Assembly (NCBI RefSeq): GCF_021917145.1
Contig: NC_061073.1
Span: forward strand, 8,699,361 to 8,763,360
Source: Hypomesus transpacificus
Taxonomy: Eukaryota > Chordata > Actinopteri > Osmeriformes > Osmeridae
DNA length: 64,000 nt
Reading direction: 5' to 3'
Under the pieces are notes generated by a model. The model searched no databases. It was not told the DNA's origin and was given only the letters and a program-made list of their open reading frames with translations. This document shows, in pieces, positions 47,100 through 60,361 of this stretch. Numbering within the stretch: the first letter of the stretch is position 1; every line of letters starts with the position of its first letter. The translations under genes were made by a program, and so were the position numbers.

Positions 47100-48400
47100 G
47101 ACTAACTGGATATCTTACCCGTGGATATGGAGTGTCCTCAGTCAGTGCTCTGTGAGCACGCAGACCTGGGTCTCGAAGATTGCAGGTGGCCTGGATATAA
47201 AGCAGCATGGGTGTCTGCAGTCAACAACACAGCTCTCTCACATTCACTCTACACCCCACACAATCTCACACCACAAGCACAAACGAACTCTCGCACGTAG
47301 AGATGTCTGCAACCTGAAAGACATGTGGGTGGGGAGTCTGAGTAGAGGTGAAACATGCACTGGTAGTCATCCTGCTGCAACCCTACCCACTGTTTTGTTG
47401 TGGAAAATAATAGGCCAACTCTTGAAAAGCAAGAATTGGGATCATTCCAGACTCCAGTGGGGCAAAATAGTGCTTTGCCTCTTTCAGGAAGCTTTCTCTG
47501 TAACTGAGTTAAAGATGCATGTCTGTATAATGACATTATCTGGCTTCCTCTGAGACACACACTCGACAGAGGTTCAGAGGTTCTGCCAACAGACTGAGGG
47601 CAAGCTCTGCTATTATAATACACTGTTGTCCAACTATTATCTGGGGTGATGTCATTATCTGTTTACTGCAGAATAGATCCACTATCTCTGGTATCCAGTG
47701 TTTGTTGTGAACTATAGCCTAATTGTTCTCAAACATGTAGTATTAAGCATCAAGCCGCCTGACCTTGACTCAGACAGTGGTGTCGAAAATAACTTTACAC
47801 AGTGCGCTAGGTTCCTGAGTGTGATTCACTGCAAACAACTGTTAGGAGACTGGCAAACCACTACATCAAGTAGTTTGTTGTGGTTGATGTAACTCGAAAG
47901 CACACAGCCTGTCACATGATTTGAAATGCACTGTCATTTGAGATGTATCATAGGTAATTTTTTATGGCAGTCACATTTAATGAAGTCAATATGCCAAGAA
48001 TTGGTCCAGTCACCATACAGGTGGTTTGGAGACCACTGGGGTTTAGCCTGACAAAACCAAAACAACATATTTTCAAGGATGCGTGACCGTGATGGCACCT
48101 GCTTTCCAAGTCTAAGTAGTATGTACGCATTAGATAATTATGTAATTTATCATATGATTTGAAGTAGACTGAGTTTTGACAATGACATGGCTAGTAAGCT
48201 TTCTAACTGGGGCCTGCACCAGTAATGACATCGCAGGCTAATTTGTGAAACTCGTCAACAGTCGCAGGGACTGGTGGGACCGATTAGCACACAATCACTG
48301 CTACATTAGCTTCCACCAGCTAGCCCACAACAACATAAACATAAATATTTTGTGGCCTTCACTTTTAGTCAATGCCGTTGGCCAACACACCAGCAGCGCT
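47100..48400. other. ppp6r2 upstream intron, no gene seen
   Basis: This should be the first intron of ppp6r2. I found no open exon, RNA gene or clear repeat. Confidence 0.4.
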
Positions 48401-48479
48401 AAAAACAACTAGTCCATTAGTCTACATTTGACAAGGTAAACAACTAACACCAAAGGCAAAGCCTGTAAAATCTATAAAA

Positions 48480-49217
48480 ACGTATCTACCTTACCTTGAG
48501 TGACCAGTCTTGATTTAGGCCAGATTACACTAGCCCGCTCTGGCCTATTTTTCATATGTCCCAGGCCAGTCAGCTGTGCAGTTGCACATCTCCAGACTGT
48601 CCGTTTCACCCATCATTATTGCAAAATCGGTCACAAATCTGACGAATGTTTAGCTAGGTGAGTCGGTATGGGCCAGGTTCCGTTTTGATTTAACCTTCCC
48701 GTCTAATTAAATTGCAAAATACATCGATTAAACTGATCGTTTAGCCCCACGATAGCATCTGGACTCTAGCTCAGCTAGCTAACTGCAACAGCAAAAGAAT
48801 CTCGCTGCTGTCATATTTCAAAATCAAAATGGCTGGCTCTGTCACGGGAACGCGCAAGAAAAGTTGTATACTAGCTAGCTACGTTATACAGTACAGTAGC
48901 CTGGGTAACACGTGTTTGTAACATAATGCACAATGATTTACACAGTCCTTGATCAGAACTCCAAACTTGCGTTTAATATTTAGAATGTCGATCTAACCAA
49001 ACGCATCACGATCCGGTGTGGATCGGTGAGATTTGTTGATACCAGAGCCATAGAAAAAGATTTTTTTCTATGGCTCTGGTTGATACGTAAAGAAACTGGC
49101 TTTAGCCACTCACGCTAGTGCTGGTTGACGCATTGCGTATGACGTTTTCACCCGGCTTGTCTTCTCTGCTCTGGTTTCCTCCGCAGAAGGTCTTTCTGTT
49201 TGTAGCCGCTTAGCATT
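48480..49217. promoter_or_regulatory. Shared 5' region of ppp6r2 (-) and dnaja2 (+)
   Basis: ppp6r2 runs left from here through an unseen non-coding first exon, and dnaja2 starts at 49218 going right. The promoters must lie in this interval, so it is a candidate bidirectional promoter. No TATA box is obvious near dnaja2, in keeping with a housekeeping gene. Confidence 0.45.
49041..49080. repeat. Perfect 18-bp-arm hairpin upstream of dnaja2
   Basis: ACCAGAGCCATAGAAAAA (49041-49058) and its exact complement (49063-49080) are separated by four bases. TTGAT/TGAT flanks both sides. It ends 137 bases before the dnaja2 ATG. Confidence 0.85.
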
Positions 49218-52200
49218 ATGTCGAACGTGGTGGATACTAAGCTCTACGACATCCTAGGAGTTTCGCCCTCCGCCTCCGAAAACGAGCTGAAAAAGGTGTG
49301 TTGTCTTATAACGATGCTTGCATGTTAGTACAAGTTTGGCAACAAATGATTAGCGGGGAAAAGACGTGGATGATAATTTGATCTGGCCTTGCTTGTCAGC
49401 CAAGACGATGCCTGCTAGTCAGTCTGGCTAGCAAAACTGGCTAGCGAAGCCAGAAGGAAAACGATAGCTTGCTAACTTTAGCATCGCTAGCAGCCAAACG
49501 GACTAGCGCGATAACGTTTGCCAAACTCACGAGGCTAGTAGTGTTACAGTAGGCGTTATCGTTAGTGTAGTAGTGTACCTTGTTGACGCAAGTTTAAATT
49601 ATATTAATTTATCAAGTCGTCGATATGCTCAATTATATCAGTAATATCGAGTATGCTAAACACGGATCCTTGCTAGTTCGTGCTAGCTTAAGCTAGCTAA
49701 CGTAATGTACTGACTACTGTACAGTACAGCCATACCATAGCTTAGAAAGACTGAGCAATACAGGACACACGCAATACCTCCACGTACAGAGCTAGCTAGT
49801 TCTTCAAGCAACGATCTGCTTTACATATAATATTTAACCATCTTACTAGTTAAAGCTAACTATGACTGTAGATGGGTGAGGTTAAATCGTAATAGTTGGA
49901 TGGTTTTGTGATTCTTTTGTCCAAAAAAAACAAAGTTACTGCTGACTGTAGCTAGCTAGCTAACGGCTTCGAGCCGTTCAGCATCTGGCTATCATGGCTC
50001 TTGGTGGCTAATACCACTAGCAGCTAGCCAGCCATTCAGATGATGCTAATCTAGGTAGATAGCCAACTTGACCAGGTATAGACATGCTCTCAGTGAACCA
50101 TTAGTAGTATGATGACACGAGTATAACAACTAGACTGAGATCTACAGCGGCTATCCAGATATTTTACTCGACCGATATAAAAAACGATTTATCAACAAGA
50201 TGACTTGACTATATTGTAGTCGTATGCTGTCTAAGGCCTTACATTTTTTCGTCTGTGTAGGCATATCGCAAATTGGCCAAAGAGTATCACCCCGACAAGA
50301 ATCCTGATGCCGGGGACAAGGTATTTAACACTAAAACATATCAGCACAAATGTAACATCGCAGCAAGACCCAACCTCTGAAATATGCTTAGTCATTTTCT
50401 CAAAACGTGTGTGTTCCTCTAACTCTCATGGTCTCTGTCCAGTTTAAGGAGATCAGTTTTGCCTACGAGGTCTTGACAAACCCAGAGAAGAAGGAATTGT
50501 ACGATCGCTATGGGGAGCAGGGGCTACGGGAGGGTGGAGGTGGAGGAGCTGGCATGGATGATATCTTCTCCCACATCTTCGGCGGGGGGCTCTTTGGGTT
50601 CATGGGGGGTCAGGGCAGGGGGGCCCGCAACGGGGGCCGGAGGAGAGGCGAGGACATGGTGCACCCCTTAAAGTGAGTACAAGTGTGTGTGTGGGGGGGG
50701 AAGTGATGTGCTTTTGTGTATGCAGATGATCCTATCCTCCGTTTGGTTGCGGATCCCCTAATGTTCTCCTGTTTTTTTACACAGGGTCTCCCTGGAAGAC
50801 CTCTACAACGGCAAAACCACCAAACTCCAGCTTAGCAAAAATGTCCTGTGTGTTAGCTGCAATGGGTGAGTTTGGTCTGTCTGTATATGAAATGTCTATT
50901 TAAAATTCATAAGAAAAAAATCCTGTTCAAACCATAGTATGCCTTTTGTCCTGCCCTCACAGTCAGGGGGGTAAGGCTGGCGCAGTGCAGAAGTGTGTCG
51001 CTTGCCGAGGGAGAGGCATGAGGATTATGATCAGACAGCTGGCTCCTGGCATGGTCCAGCAGATGCAGTCAGTCTGCACAGACTGCAACGGAGAGGGTAA
51101 TGGAAATACACACGCTCGCCACAACAACCCCTCGCTATGTCCCCCCCAAAAATACAGGGCCGTAGTTACATTGACTGTGTGTGTCCGTGCGCAGGCGAGG
51201 TGATCAACGAGAAGGACCGCTGTAAGAAGTGCGAGGGCCGCAAGGTGTCCAAAGAGACCAAGCTCTTGGAGGTGCACGTGGACAAAGGCATGAGGCACGG
51301 CCAGAAGATCACCTTCACGGGGGAGGCCGACCAAGCGCCAGGCACTGAGCCTGGGGACATCGTTCTGGTCCTGCAGGAGAAGGAGCACGAGGTAACCCCC
51401 CGTCCGCGAGACGCTATATCGAAGCCCATTCCCAGGGTCTGTGTGTGGACCTGGAGAGAAAGCCACTACTGAGCGGAAGTGTGACTCTGTGGATGTTTCC
51501 CCATCAGGACTTCCGTCGGGACGGCAACGACCTACACATGACCCAGCGCATCGGCCTGGTCGAGGCTCTCTGTGGCTTCCAGATTGCCGTCACACACCTG
51601 GATGGACGCCAGCTTGCGGTCAAATACCCCCCTGGCAAAGTCATAGAGCCAGGTACACGCCCGTCCTCTGGTCACATCAATGAAACGAGTATTTCTCCTT
51701 ATGCGTGGTATTAAGGTGTGTGTGTTTCAGGGTGTATACGGGTCGTTAAGGGAGAGGGCATGCCCCAGTACAGGAACCCGTTTGAGAAGGGAGACCTGTT
51801 CATCAAGTTTGATGTCCAGTTCCCTGACAACAACTGGATTAGCCCTGAAAAACTCACTGTGAGTAGTACAATCTTCACTCCTAGTCTTGATACCCTACCT
51901 TGCATCTAGCACACAGCATGTAAAGGTTGGACTGAAATGCTAATATGCTAATAGTTACTCCTTCTGGCTGATGGGATAGGTGGTTGTTCCTCTGTAAATG
52001 CATATCCAATCGACAAAAGTGCTGGATTTGTGAGTTTTTTAATGAGAATTGGATTGTGTGTGTGTATCTCATCTCTGCTTGCCTACTGTCGGTGTGTTTT
52101 GTAGGAGCTGGAGGACCTGCTCCCTGGACGTGCGGAGGTTCCGGTAATCTCCGCGGACGCCGAGGAGGTTGACCTGCAGGATCATGACCGGGGAACCGGG

Positions 52201-52293
52201 GCCGGAGCCGGGGCCAGGAGGGAGGCCTACAACGACAGCTCTGACGAAGAGGGGGGCCCACAGGGCCCAGGGGTGCAGTGTGCACATCAGTAG
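49218..52293 (+). CDS. dnaja2: DnaJ homolog subfamily A member 2
   Basis: Nine coding exons: 49218-49295, 50261-50320, 50443-50672, 50785-50865, 50963-51096, 51195-51391, 51508-51652, 51731-51858, 52105-52293. All phases agree, giving 413 residues (human DNAJA2 412, from memory). The J domain (1-70) has the HPD motif at 36-38, essential for stimulating Hsp70 ATPase. A Gly/Phe stretch ([18 protein letters not shown]) follows. Next are the four zinc-binding CxxCxGxG-type repeats ([32 protein letters not shown]). The substrate-binding beta domains and [10 protein letters not shown] come before the end. The C-terminal CAHQ is a CAAX farnesylation box. It is a cytosolic type I Hsp40 co-chaperone. 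Teleosts may have a and b copies; which one this is cannot be told. The first intron (965 bp) is rich in GCTAGC motifs. Confidence 0.96.
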
Positions 52294-53790
52294 AGACTCA
52301 CACACACACGCCACACATCAAATGTAACACACACACACACATCTCCGGTTGTACTGCTTATACCAGTTAAGACCTTCCATGTGCATACATACAATCCCCT
52401 CTCCTGTCCTATAGAAAGGACATACACACACACACACACCCACACACAGTTTCAATGGGACCGGCCATCAGGCAGCAGCTGGATGTGTGACAACCCTATT
52501 GTGTTTCTGGACAGCAGGCCCTCCCATTCAGAGTTCCCAGGGGCCACAGGCCCTGCCTAGGGGCCCACTTCTCAGCTGGACCCAACCCACATTATGTCAT
52601 CTTTGGCTTCTACCTTTCGCTGTGGAACACACCGGTCTTGTGTATAAAATGCAAATATTGTCATCTCGTTTAACGTGTAGTGTATTCTGTCACAAGTGCA
52701 TGCTGCTTCAACCAGGAGAAATACAATTTCTAAAAGGCCCAGGTTCAAAGCTCAACTCACACACTTGATACCCAGACCTGTGTATTCTTAAGTTACTGCT
52801 ATAAAAGTGATCAGATTAACTGGTTTCCTAAAGCATGTCTTTTTTACACAGCCTGCTGAGTCACACAGGAAACTATTATACTCGTTTCCGGTGCGCCGCA
52901 AACCCTCATGTCTTGTCACAGAGAGACTTCCTTGTTCAGGTTGGTCTCCACCAATCGCAACGCTAGCTAGATCATTAGTAAGGCCTGTTATCAAGTAAAC
53001 CGATTTCTTTGTTCAGATCTTTAGCTTTTGTGTTTTTGTTTCACAGTGAATGTGTGTGTGTGTGAAGCCACAGCTTGAGCCCCAGGTGTCTTGATATTTT
53101 CAGCCGGAGGGCAAAGCTAAACAGATGTGGGTACATGCTCGTGTCTGTGCGTTTGTATCTGTACAGGTATGAGTGTGTGTGTGTGAGACGTGCTCCAGAG
53201 GCTCTGTGCATCAGAGCTGCTGTGGAATGTTTTGGCTTCATGACTCATAGATGTTTCTGCTCCGTGTTAGGCAACAGTGTGAGCAGACCCTGTTTAAGGT
53301 CAGTTATGTACATATACATATATCTAAAAATAACAAAAACATTAGAATGTGTTGATTGGTTTGAGGCTCATGATAAGGAGCCAGAGGTTCTTCTTAAATG
53401 TGTCGAGCCCAGAGGGGGGAGGGAAACCTCTGGACCCTGCCCATGTCCTCCTGTATCATACACATCTCTCTAAACCAGTAGAACTGTCACACAAACTCAT
53501 GGACATTCATCACTTTGAACCCCCCCATCCGCTATAGCGTCGACCAGTCCTGGCGATGGGGGTCCTTTGCTGTTTTGGCCGTGTGAGAAAGGCTGCTGAG
53601 CCAGGTGCGGGTGGAGGGAGCAGATGGCGCCATGGGGCTGTTTCATTGTATATGTCATATATAGTCTGCAGGAAGGAGTGCCGCCCGATCTCTACAGACA
53701 ACGACAGGAGTCTTTCATAAACAATGTTATTGTTGATGCTCATGTTTGTGAGGATGAGAATTAAACTGTATAATAAACTCAAGTTACCAT
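52294..53790 (+). other. dnaja2: dnaja2 3' UTR (predicted)
   Basis: The stretch after the stop has short CA runs (52325-52345, 52425-52446) and ends at AATAAA at 53772-53777, the best plus-strand poly(A) signal. No other gene was seen in it. Confidence 0.5.
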
Positions 53791-54015
53791 CCACCGTCTC
53801 CACACATGCTTTGGATTGTGTCTGGGACTGGACATGCAATGTCAACTAAAACATGACAATCTTTAGGTCACTGCATTTCTTTTTAGTAAGAGCCAATATT
53901 GTTCTTAGAGTAGTGGGTGTCGGTGGATAGCCTCTTCAGAGGCCTGGAAGCGTAGCCAGGCGTGGCTCATCGAGAAGGGGGCCGTGTGTAAAGCGCCCAG
54001 CCACTGTAGCCCGCG

Positions 54016-57000
54016 TCAGTCTGCCCCTTCCTCCGTCTCGGCGCCCTGGAGGACCACCGGAGCCAGCAGCTCCTTGAACCCTGCTGTGTTCCTGCCGAGG
54101 GAGAACACAACGAGAGCTGCAGAACAAGGGAGAGGTGGGATGTTTTGAGGGGTGGTGGGGCCGCCCTATGAAACGTCCTATGGCGGAGGTCCTTACCTGT
54201 CTCGTTTGGACTGCATCACATAGGAGCGTTCCCTCCTCACCTGCTCCAGTCGCTCCCGTACCACGGTATTCTGCTGGCTCTTATCCTCCTGAGACACGCG
54301 ACACACACGTTCAACACTGACAAGAACACAGCTGTAGGCTACTCACCTATGGGAGGTTGTGTGTGTGTGTGTGGGGCCTACTCACTTGTGGTAGGTTGTG
54401 GGTGAGGTGTCGGAGCCTGTCCTTCTGTTTTAGGCCCAGCAGGTCTTCTTCTGACTTCCTGTTCTGAATGATGGACAGGCGCTCCTGAACCTGAGACACA
54501 AAGGGAAAAGGCAGCATTAACAATGTTTTTGTTGTTGTTTTTTGACAGATATAGGCTGTCACAATGAGGATTCTCGGGCACGTGTCTCCCTCCTCTCTCA
54601 CCCGTAGCAGTTGTCTCTCTCTGTCTCTCTGCTGCTTGTGCTCCACCTTCTTCTGCATGTCCACCAGACTGCGCATCGTTCTCTCCCTCTCCATCACAGA
54701 GACGGGCTCCCCGGTTCTCTCTCTACCCAGTACAGAGTCTTGCATCCTCGCACTCTCAGGGACACATTCCGCCTGCGAGGCATAAGAGGCATGAGGAGGA
54801 TTGGATTTGGATCATTCGCAGTATAACCTTCCGTTTTGAAATCACATTACGCCAGCATGATGACTCATGTCTAGTACTGAAAGCACTGCTGTATTTCAGT
54901 GGTAGTCGGACGGAGGTTTGTGTTGCATTCGGAGGTACCTGGTCCACAGCGGATTGATCCGGTCCACTTTGAGTCCAGGGTTCAGTGGCTGCGTGGCACA
55001 CTTCCTGTTGTGCTGGCTGCCCTCCCACAGCGCCCAGGTAAGCAAACTCACCGGGCGCCGCTGCGAGTACGTCGTCATTGCTCTCCTCCTCCACAGGAAC
55101 ACCGCTCGTCCCAGCCTCGTCCTCAGGCACAGAGTGTGTGCGTGCCACGTCGACAGCGCCCGCGGTCTCTGTGTGTGTGACCGGGGTGTGTGTGTAGAGA
55201 TCCACATCACACCTTGCTTCTCCCGTCTCCAGCGGCGTCCTCAGGGCCTGGTCACCCCCGGCAGTAGCAGCCTCTCTCTGTGGCACAGCATCGGAGAACG
55301 CGCGTCAAGTGGCAAACTTTGCGAGGCGGATGGAATAGACGTGCCGTTGTCGAGACAGATGGAACTCAGAGCCTGACCCGATGGTAAACCAGTGATGTCG
55401 TACCTGTCCGATATTGACGGTGTGGCCTTCAGTCTGTCTGGGTCCCGGTCCAGCTTTCGAGCTAGACCGGAACAGAGACGAGTCGAGCACCTCCAGCCGT
55501 CTAGCCCCGCAGTCTGTCTCCCCCGGGGGGTTTGTGTCCCCGACGGCGTGTCCAGGCGTGTCGCGCGTGTCGCAGGGACTCACACCTTGCACACTGCAAA
55601 AGGAATCCTGCTCCACCGCCGCGGCAGACACGTCCTGGACAGAAAACACGGCCCTCCGCATGGTAACGTACATCGTGTTCACAACCACAGTTCCGTAGTT
55701 CTACGAGAGAGACTTACTGTGGCTACTTTCTCTGGAGGTTTGCTCCAGGCCAGGGTGATGAGAGAGTCCTGTTTCTCAAAGATCTGGGCTGTCTTGGTGG
55801 GACTGCCCTCCTGGCCCACCTTAACCCCTACATGTGCACCCTCCAATCCATGTGCGCTCTCCCCTTCAGTGGAGATGAGGGAGCTGGCTTGGGGTGTGTT
55901 GGAGGAATCCACCGTGGGTGGGACGCATAGGATCTCCAGGTAGGGCAGATCCTCAAAGGTTTCCCCACAGCCTGTACACACACACACATCCTCAAACGGC
56001 CGCAAAGAAGTGTGTGCGTGTGTGTGTGTGTGATTCGAACTACCTATACAGATATCCTGTCTCTCCCTCCTCCCGTCAGTGTGAACTTGGTTCCCATCCA
56101 TGGCCCTCTGCTCCGGTATTGCGGCTGTGACATTATTCTGGGCTGGGATTGGTGGAGAGGGTTCCGGGCAGGGGTCGGGGGAGAGGAGGGAGGAGGGGAT
56201 GGGCGGGGCTTCTGAGGTCAGGAGAGTGAGTAGAGAGTAGAGACGAGGGTTTCTGAGATCACACTCATGCTCCTTTCTCAGGGCCAGTAGATGCTGCTCC
56301 CTCTGGTACAAACACACACCCACACACACACACACACACACAGGAGACACAAGGAGATGAACAGATTTCTTAATAATAGAAATCAGAACCACACTGGATA
56401 TGTTCTTGTGAACCTAGCTCCATGGGTGTGTTCTTACCATGTCCACTAGAGAAGGCAGTACTGCAGAGACCTGGGCCTCCTGTAGCTCCATGAGCTGGGT
56501 CAGAAGGACCAGGGCACAGGCTCCCCACTGGAACTGGGAAGAGGGCCCTACTGACTCCAGGGTCTGGCCCTGGGTCTGGGTCTGGGTCTGGCTCTTGGTC
56601 TGGTCTTGGGTCTGGTTCTGGGTCTGTGACTGAGGCTGAAGCTGGAGTATAGGAGATCCCAGGGGTGACTGGGTCTGAGTGTGTGTCTGCAACATGGCAT
56701 GTGTGTGTTTTATCTTCCTCACACACGCCTCCCTCAGAGCAACCTCTCTCCGCGGGGTAAGTACTAGAAGAAAACGTCAACACTTGCTGTTAAACTGCAA
56801 CGACAGGTCCCATAGTGAATAACAGACAGAGAGACAGGACAACAAAACGACAGCTAGTCGTAAGGACGGACAGAGGGAGAGACAGACAGACAGACCCTTT
56901 CCAGATGAGCTCTGGCCTCCTAGCCCCTGCGGATCTTCCAGGGAGACCCCATGCAGCAGCCTGAGCAGGTATCTTCTCTCCTGCTCCTGACTCAGCACCA

Positions 57001-60000
57001 TGTAGTACAGCACAGCCTGCAGGGAGAAGGGAGAGAGTCACTCTCTCCCTGTTATCACAGAGGGAGCAGCATGTGTAGCATGAGCAGCATCACTGGTACT
57101 GCACTTCAGTGGATCTCATCCTACCAGTCGGGAAGATCCTACCAGGTCTCCTTGTGAGGCAAAGTTTCAGACCCCACCAGCTCTTACTGGTGTCCCACAG
57201 GGCTCCGTCCTTGGACCCCTCCTCTTCTCTCTATACACCACATCCATTGGACCAATCATCACCTCCCATGGCTTCTCCTACCACTGCTACGCTGACAACA
57301 CCCAGCTGTACCTGTCGTTTCCCCCGACTGATACGGGGATCTCAGCTAGCATCGAGCACTGCCTCGCAGACATTTTTGCCTAGGTGACCACCCAGGCGAC
57401 CTAGCACCACCTTCAGCTGAGCCTCGCCAAAACAGAACTTCTCATCATCCAGGCCAAAACCTCCATCTCCCATGATCTCAGGAGATGCCTGTCTGAGCAC
57501 TTTGGATAAAAGCGTCTAAATGAATAAATATAAATGTAATGTAAATGTGAGCGACTGATGAGAGACGTGTCTGTATACCTGCTGGGATGAGGTCCAGGGT
57601 GAAGGCTCCACCGCCTTCCCCTCCTCCCCCTGCTCCCGGAGCAAGAGTCGGGCCTGCTCTTTAATCCCGGGGCTCCTCAGCGACGGCCTTAGATAGGGAG
57701 GGGAGGGGAGGGAGGAAGGGAGGGAGTGGGGAAGTGGAGGGAGGGAGGGAGGGAGGGGGGAGTGGAGGGAGGGAGAGAGGGAGGGGGGGAGTGGAGGGAG
57801 GGAGGGGGGGAGTGGAGGGAGGGAGGGGGGAATGGAGGGAGGGAGGGGGGGAGTGGAGGGAGGGAAGGGAGAAAAGAAGAAACGGAGGAAGGAAGGCGCA
57901 GACGATGAAAACGTGCGGTGAACATTGTCCGTTCAGTCCAACGCGGGTTCTGCGAGGACAGAAAAAGCCAAAGACGGTGTTGCGACGCTGTGGCGTGAGA
58001 GAGCACAGCGTCTCACCAGGCCTGCCAGGCCTGCCAGGCAGCCAGCAGGGCTCCTGGGGACTGCAGCTCCCGCTGGGCTCTCACTGTGGCCAGTCGGACG
58101 TACAGACTCAGCAGCTGCAGGGCTGGCTGGTCCAACCTCCAGAGACACAGGACAACATGGAGCAGGTCAATTCAGTCAGGGGTCTGCCAGAACACTGTGT
58201 GTGTGTGTGTGGGGGGTGTGTGTGTGTGTTTACCTTTTGCTCAGCGTTGTCAGTTCCTTTTTCTCATCCTGTTGGGAAGCCTGAATCTTAGCCAGGAGGG
58301 AGATGGCCGTCCAAAACTTTACCTTTGGTTGTATCGAATCAGGACAACTCTTCGATGACACGCCCTCATGGGACCTACCATTGAGTTGGATGGTTATCGT
58401 GTGGACATGACGACACCATTGTGTGTGTAGGTGTGTTACCTGTATATCCTGAATGCTCCAGGCAGATCACACAGACGCAGCAGGTCGCCTGTTTCCAGTG
58501 CCTCCTCGATCCTCTCTCCCAGCTCCGCCACCCTCTCTTCCCGCTGCCATGGCAACAGGTTCTCCCAGTTCTCCTGGCCTGTGATTTGGGTCAGACAAAC
58601 CATGTTTCTATACTCATCGTTATCACCCCGATTTGATCTGAGGGGTTCCACAGTGCAGTATCTTCTCTCACCCATGTCTTCCTGGAGCATCTCTGTGCAG
58701 AGGGTGTGAGTGACTGTGTCGTACTTCACTTCCACCAGTAGATGGAGCTCTGATACGGAGACACACCTCAGCGTGTGAACTCCAGCCCAAGTCCCTTCCA
58801 CGCTCTCTGACATCTCACCTTGGCTCAGAGATGGTAGGACGCTACACACACCACCTACTACCAGTCTGGAGGAGAAACACACACACACACAGGATTTAAG
58901 TAAAACAAGAGAAATATGGATTATTCCGGTAAATGTGTCCTTCCTGATTCCTACCTGGCCCAGCATTGTCTAGCTGTCCTCCTCAGTCTCCACATCCACC
59001 CTCTGCTGTTTTCCCCCTGCTCTCTGTCTCCTGCCAGCCTCCCTCTCTGCAGGTAAGGGGCAGTAGAGTGTCAAGCTTCCTCACTACAACCAAGCCTCAC
59101 CACAAAACGCCAGTACCTCTAAGCGGTCCTCCCGGTCACTGGATGTGGTGTGTGTCTCTGGTGTGGATGTGGATGGATGTGTCTGTGTCCCCACGCTCAG
59201 CAGCTGGAGGTCCCAGTAGCGCTGCAGAGAGGTGGGACGTCTCAGATGGAGATCACCAGGTGTTCTCATGCACGCTGTCAATGCCCCTCCCCTTTCACCG
59301 GACCTCCTCTCGCATTCATGCTCTTGTGTCCGTTTTGAGTTCCTCAAGGACACTTAGAATTCTCTCATTCTCTCCTCTACCTCTTCTCTCCTTCCTCGCT
59401 CTGTCTCCATCTCCAGGAGAACATCCAGAACGTTCCTTCCAGAGCAGGACCAGCTGTCGTCCTCCCCTGCCACCTGAGGAGGGTATGTGCGGATTTTCTA
59501 TACATGTGTGAGGTTGTCTCTTGTTGTGGTCAAAAGGTCTCGCAGTGGGTCTCTGACAATACACATATAGATTGGAGAATGTGCTACTTTCACCTTTGGA
59601 AAGAGCAACATGCAAAAAATAGTACAAACAATGAGTGATGACCGAACCACCTGTGTGTTGTTTTCCCTGTGCATTAAGTTGTGGAATGGGTACCGTTTAA
59701 GGACATGTTTTGGTTGTTACTATATTTGTACTGTCCAGCTCATGAATATAAGGTCCATCTAAGAGACATGTTTCTCACTCGTGCTAGCCACTCTGTTGTG
59801 GATTTGTGGCATGATCCGACGTCGTTGCTAATAAAACCGAGCTAACCTTTTTCGAATCGTGGTGCCTCTGTCCGGTCTACCCGTTAAGAGATTTAATCCT
59901 TACAGGAGGGGAAACCATTATCTTTGGGTGTACTGTGGGGGCTCTGTGCGTGTGTGTGTGAGAGAGAGTGGATAAGTCTTGTACCTTCCTTGTGGCTGTG

Positions 60001-60361
60001 AGTGCATCTTCCTGGCTGGAGGGCTGATGCAGCACCTTGTGGAAGACCACACACAGATCCTCGGGGGAGAATTCCGCACCTACAGAGACGCCTAGAGACT
60101 TGTACAGACCAGTCACACACTCCTGGAGATGGAATCCCACATGCGCGCACACACACACATTTAGAAACAGCTTTAAGGGACGCTGACCCAGAGACTTGTT
60201 ATTTGCAACTAAATGTGCCAAGTATCAACATACTTATTTATGCACACCCACTTGAATACTCCTATTCTCCACACACACACACACACACACACACACAATA
60301 ATAATAGTATGCAATGGCAGCAAAAAATCCTACAGAATGCTGCTACTCCTACCTCTTCCAT
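54016..60361 (-). CDS. Unrecognised 1037-residue protein, 20 exons
   Basis: Exons on the minus strand: 60361-60353, 60122-59985, 59473-59381, 59221-59117, 59046-58955, 58865-58672, 58578-58440, 58374-58234, 58136-58017, 57687-57579, 57016-56896, 56763-56438, 56302-56044, 55971-55718, 55634-55404, 55277-54939, 54772-54602, 54490-54386, 54288-54197, 54091-54016. Every junction keeps frame, strong evidence for a real gene. I cannot name it. Residues about 1-420 look helical ([48 protein letters not shown]). The middle holds a Gln/Thr-rich low-complexity stretch (about residues 445-470). Residues about 890-1010 are a charged coiled coil ([40 protein letters not shown]). No signal peptide or membrane segment is seen, so it is probably intracellular. 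The start chosen, MEE in an AACATGG context, could be extended to an ATG at 60421. The 58374 acceptor is the weakest boundary. Confidence 0.75.
57060..57545 (+). mobile_element. L2/CR1-type LINE 3' fragment
   Basis: The + strand encodes, with stops and frame changes, [27 protein letters not shown] and [13 protein letters not shown], where the last is the reverse transcriptase Y-A-D-D box mutated to YADN. It ends with TTTGGATAAAAGCGTCTAAA and an ATGTAA repeat tail. It fills most of one intron of the 1037-residue gene, in antisense. Confidence 0.75.
57700..57890. repeat. (GGGA)n microsatellite
   Basis: Roughly 190 bp of GGGAGGGA units with GTGGA interruptions at near-regular spacing of about 30 bp, in an intron of the 1037-residue gene. 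Confidence 0.9.
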
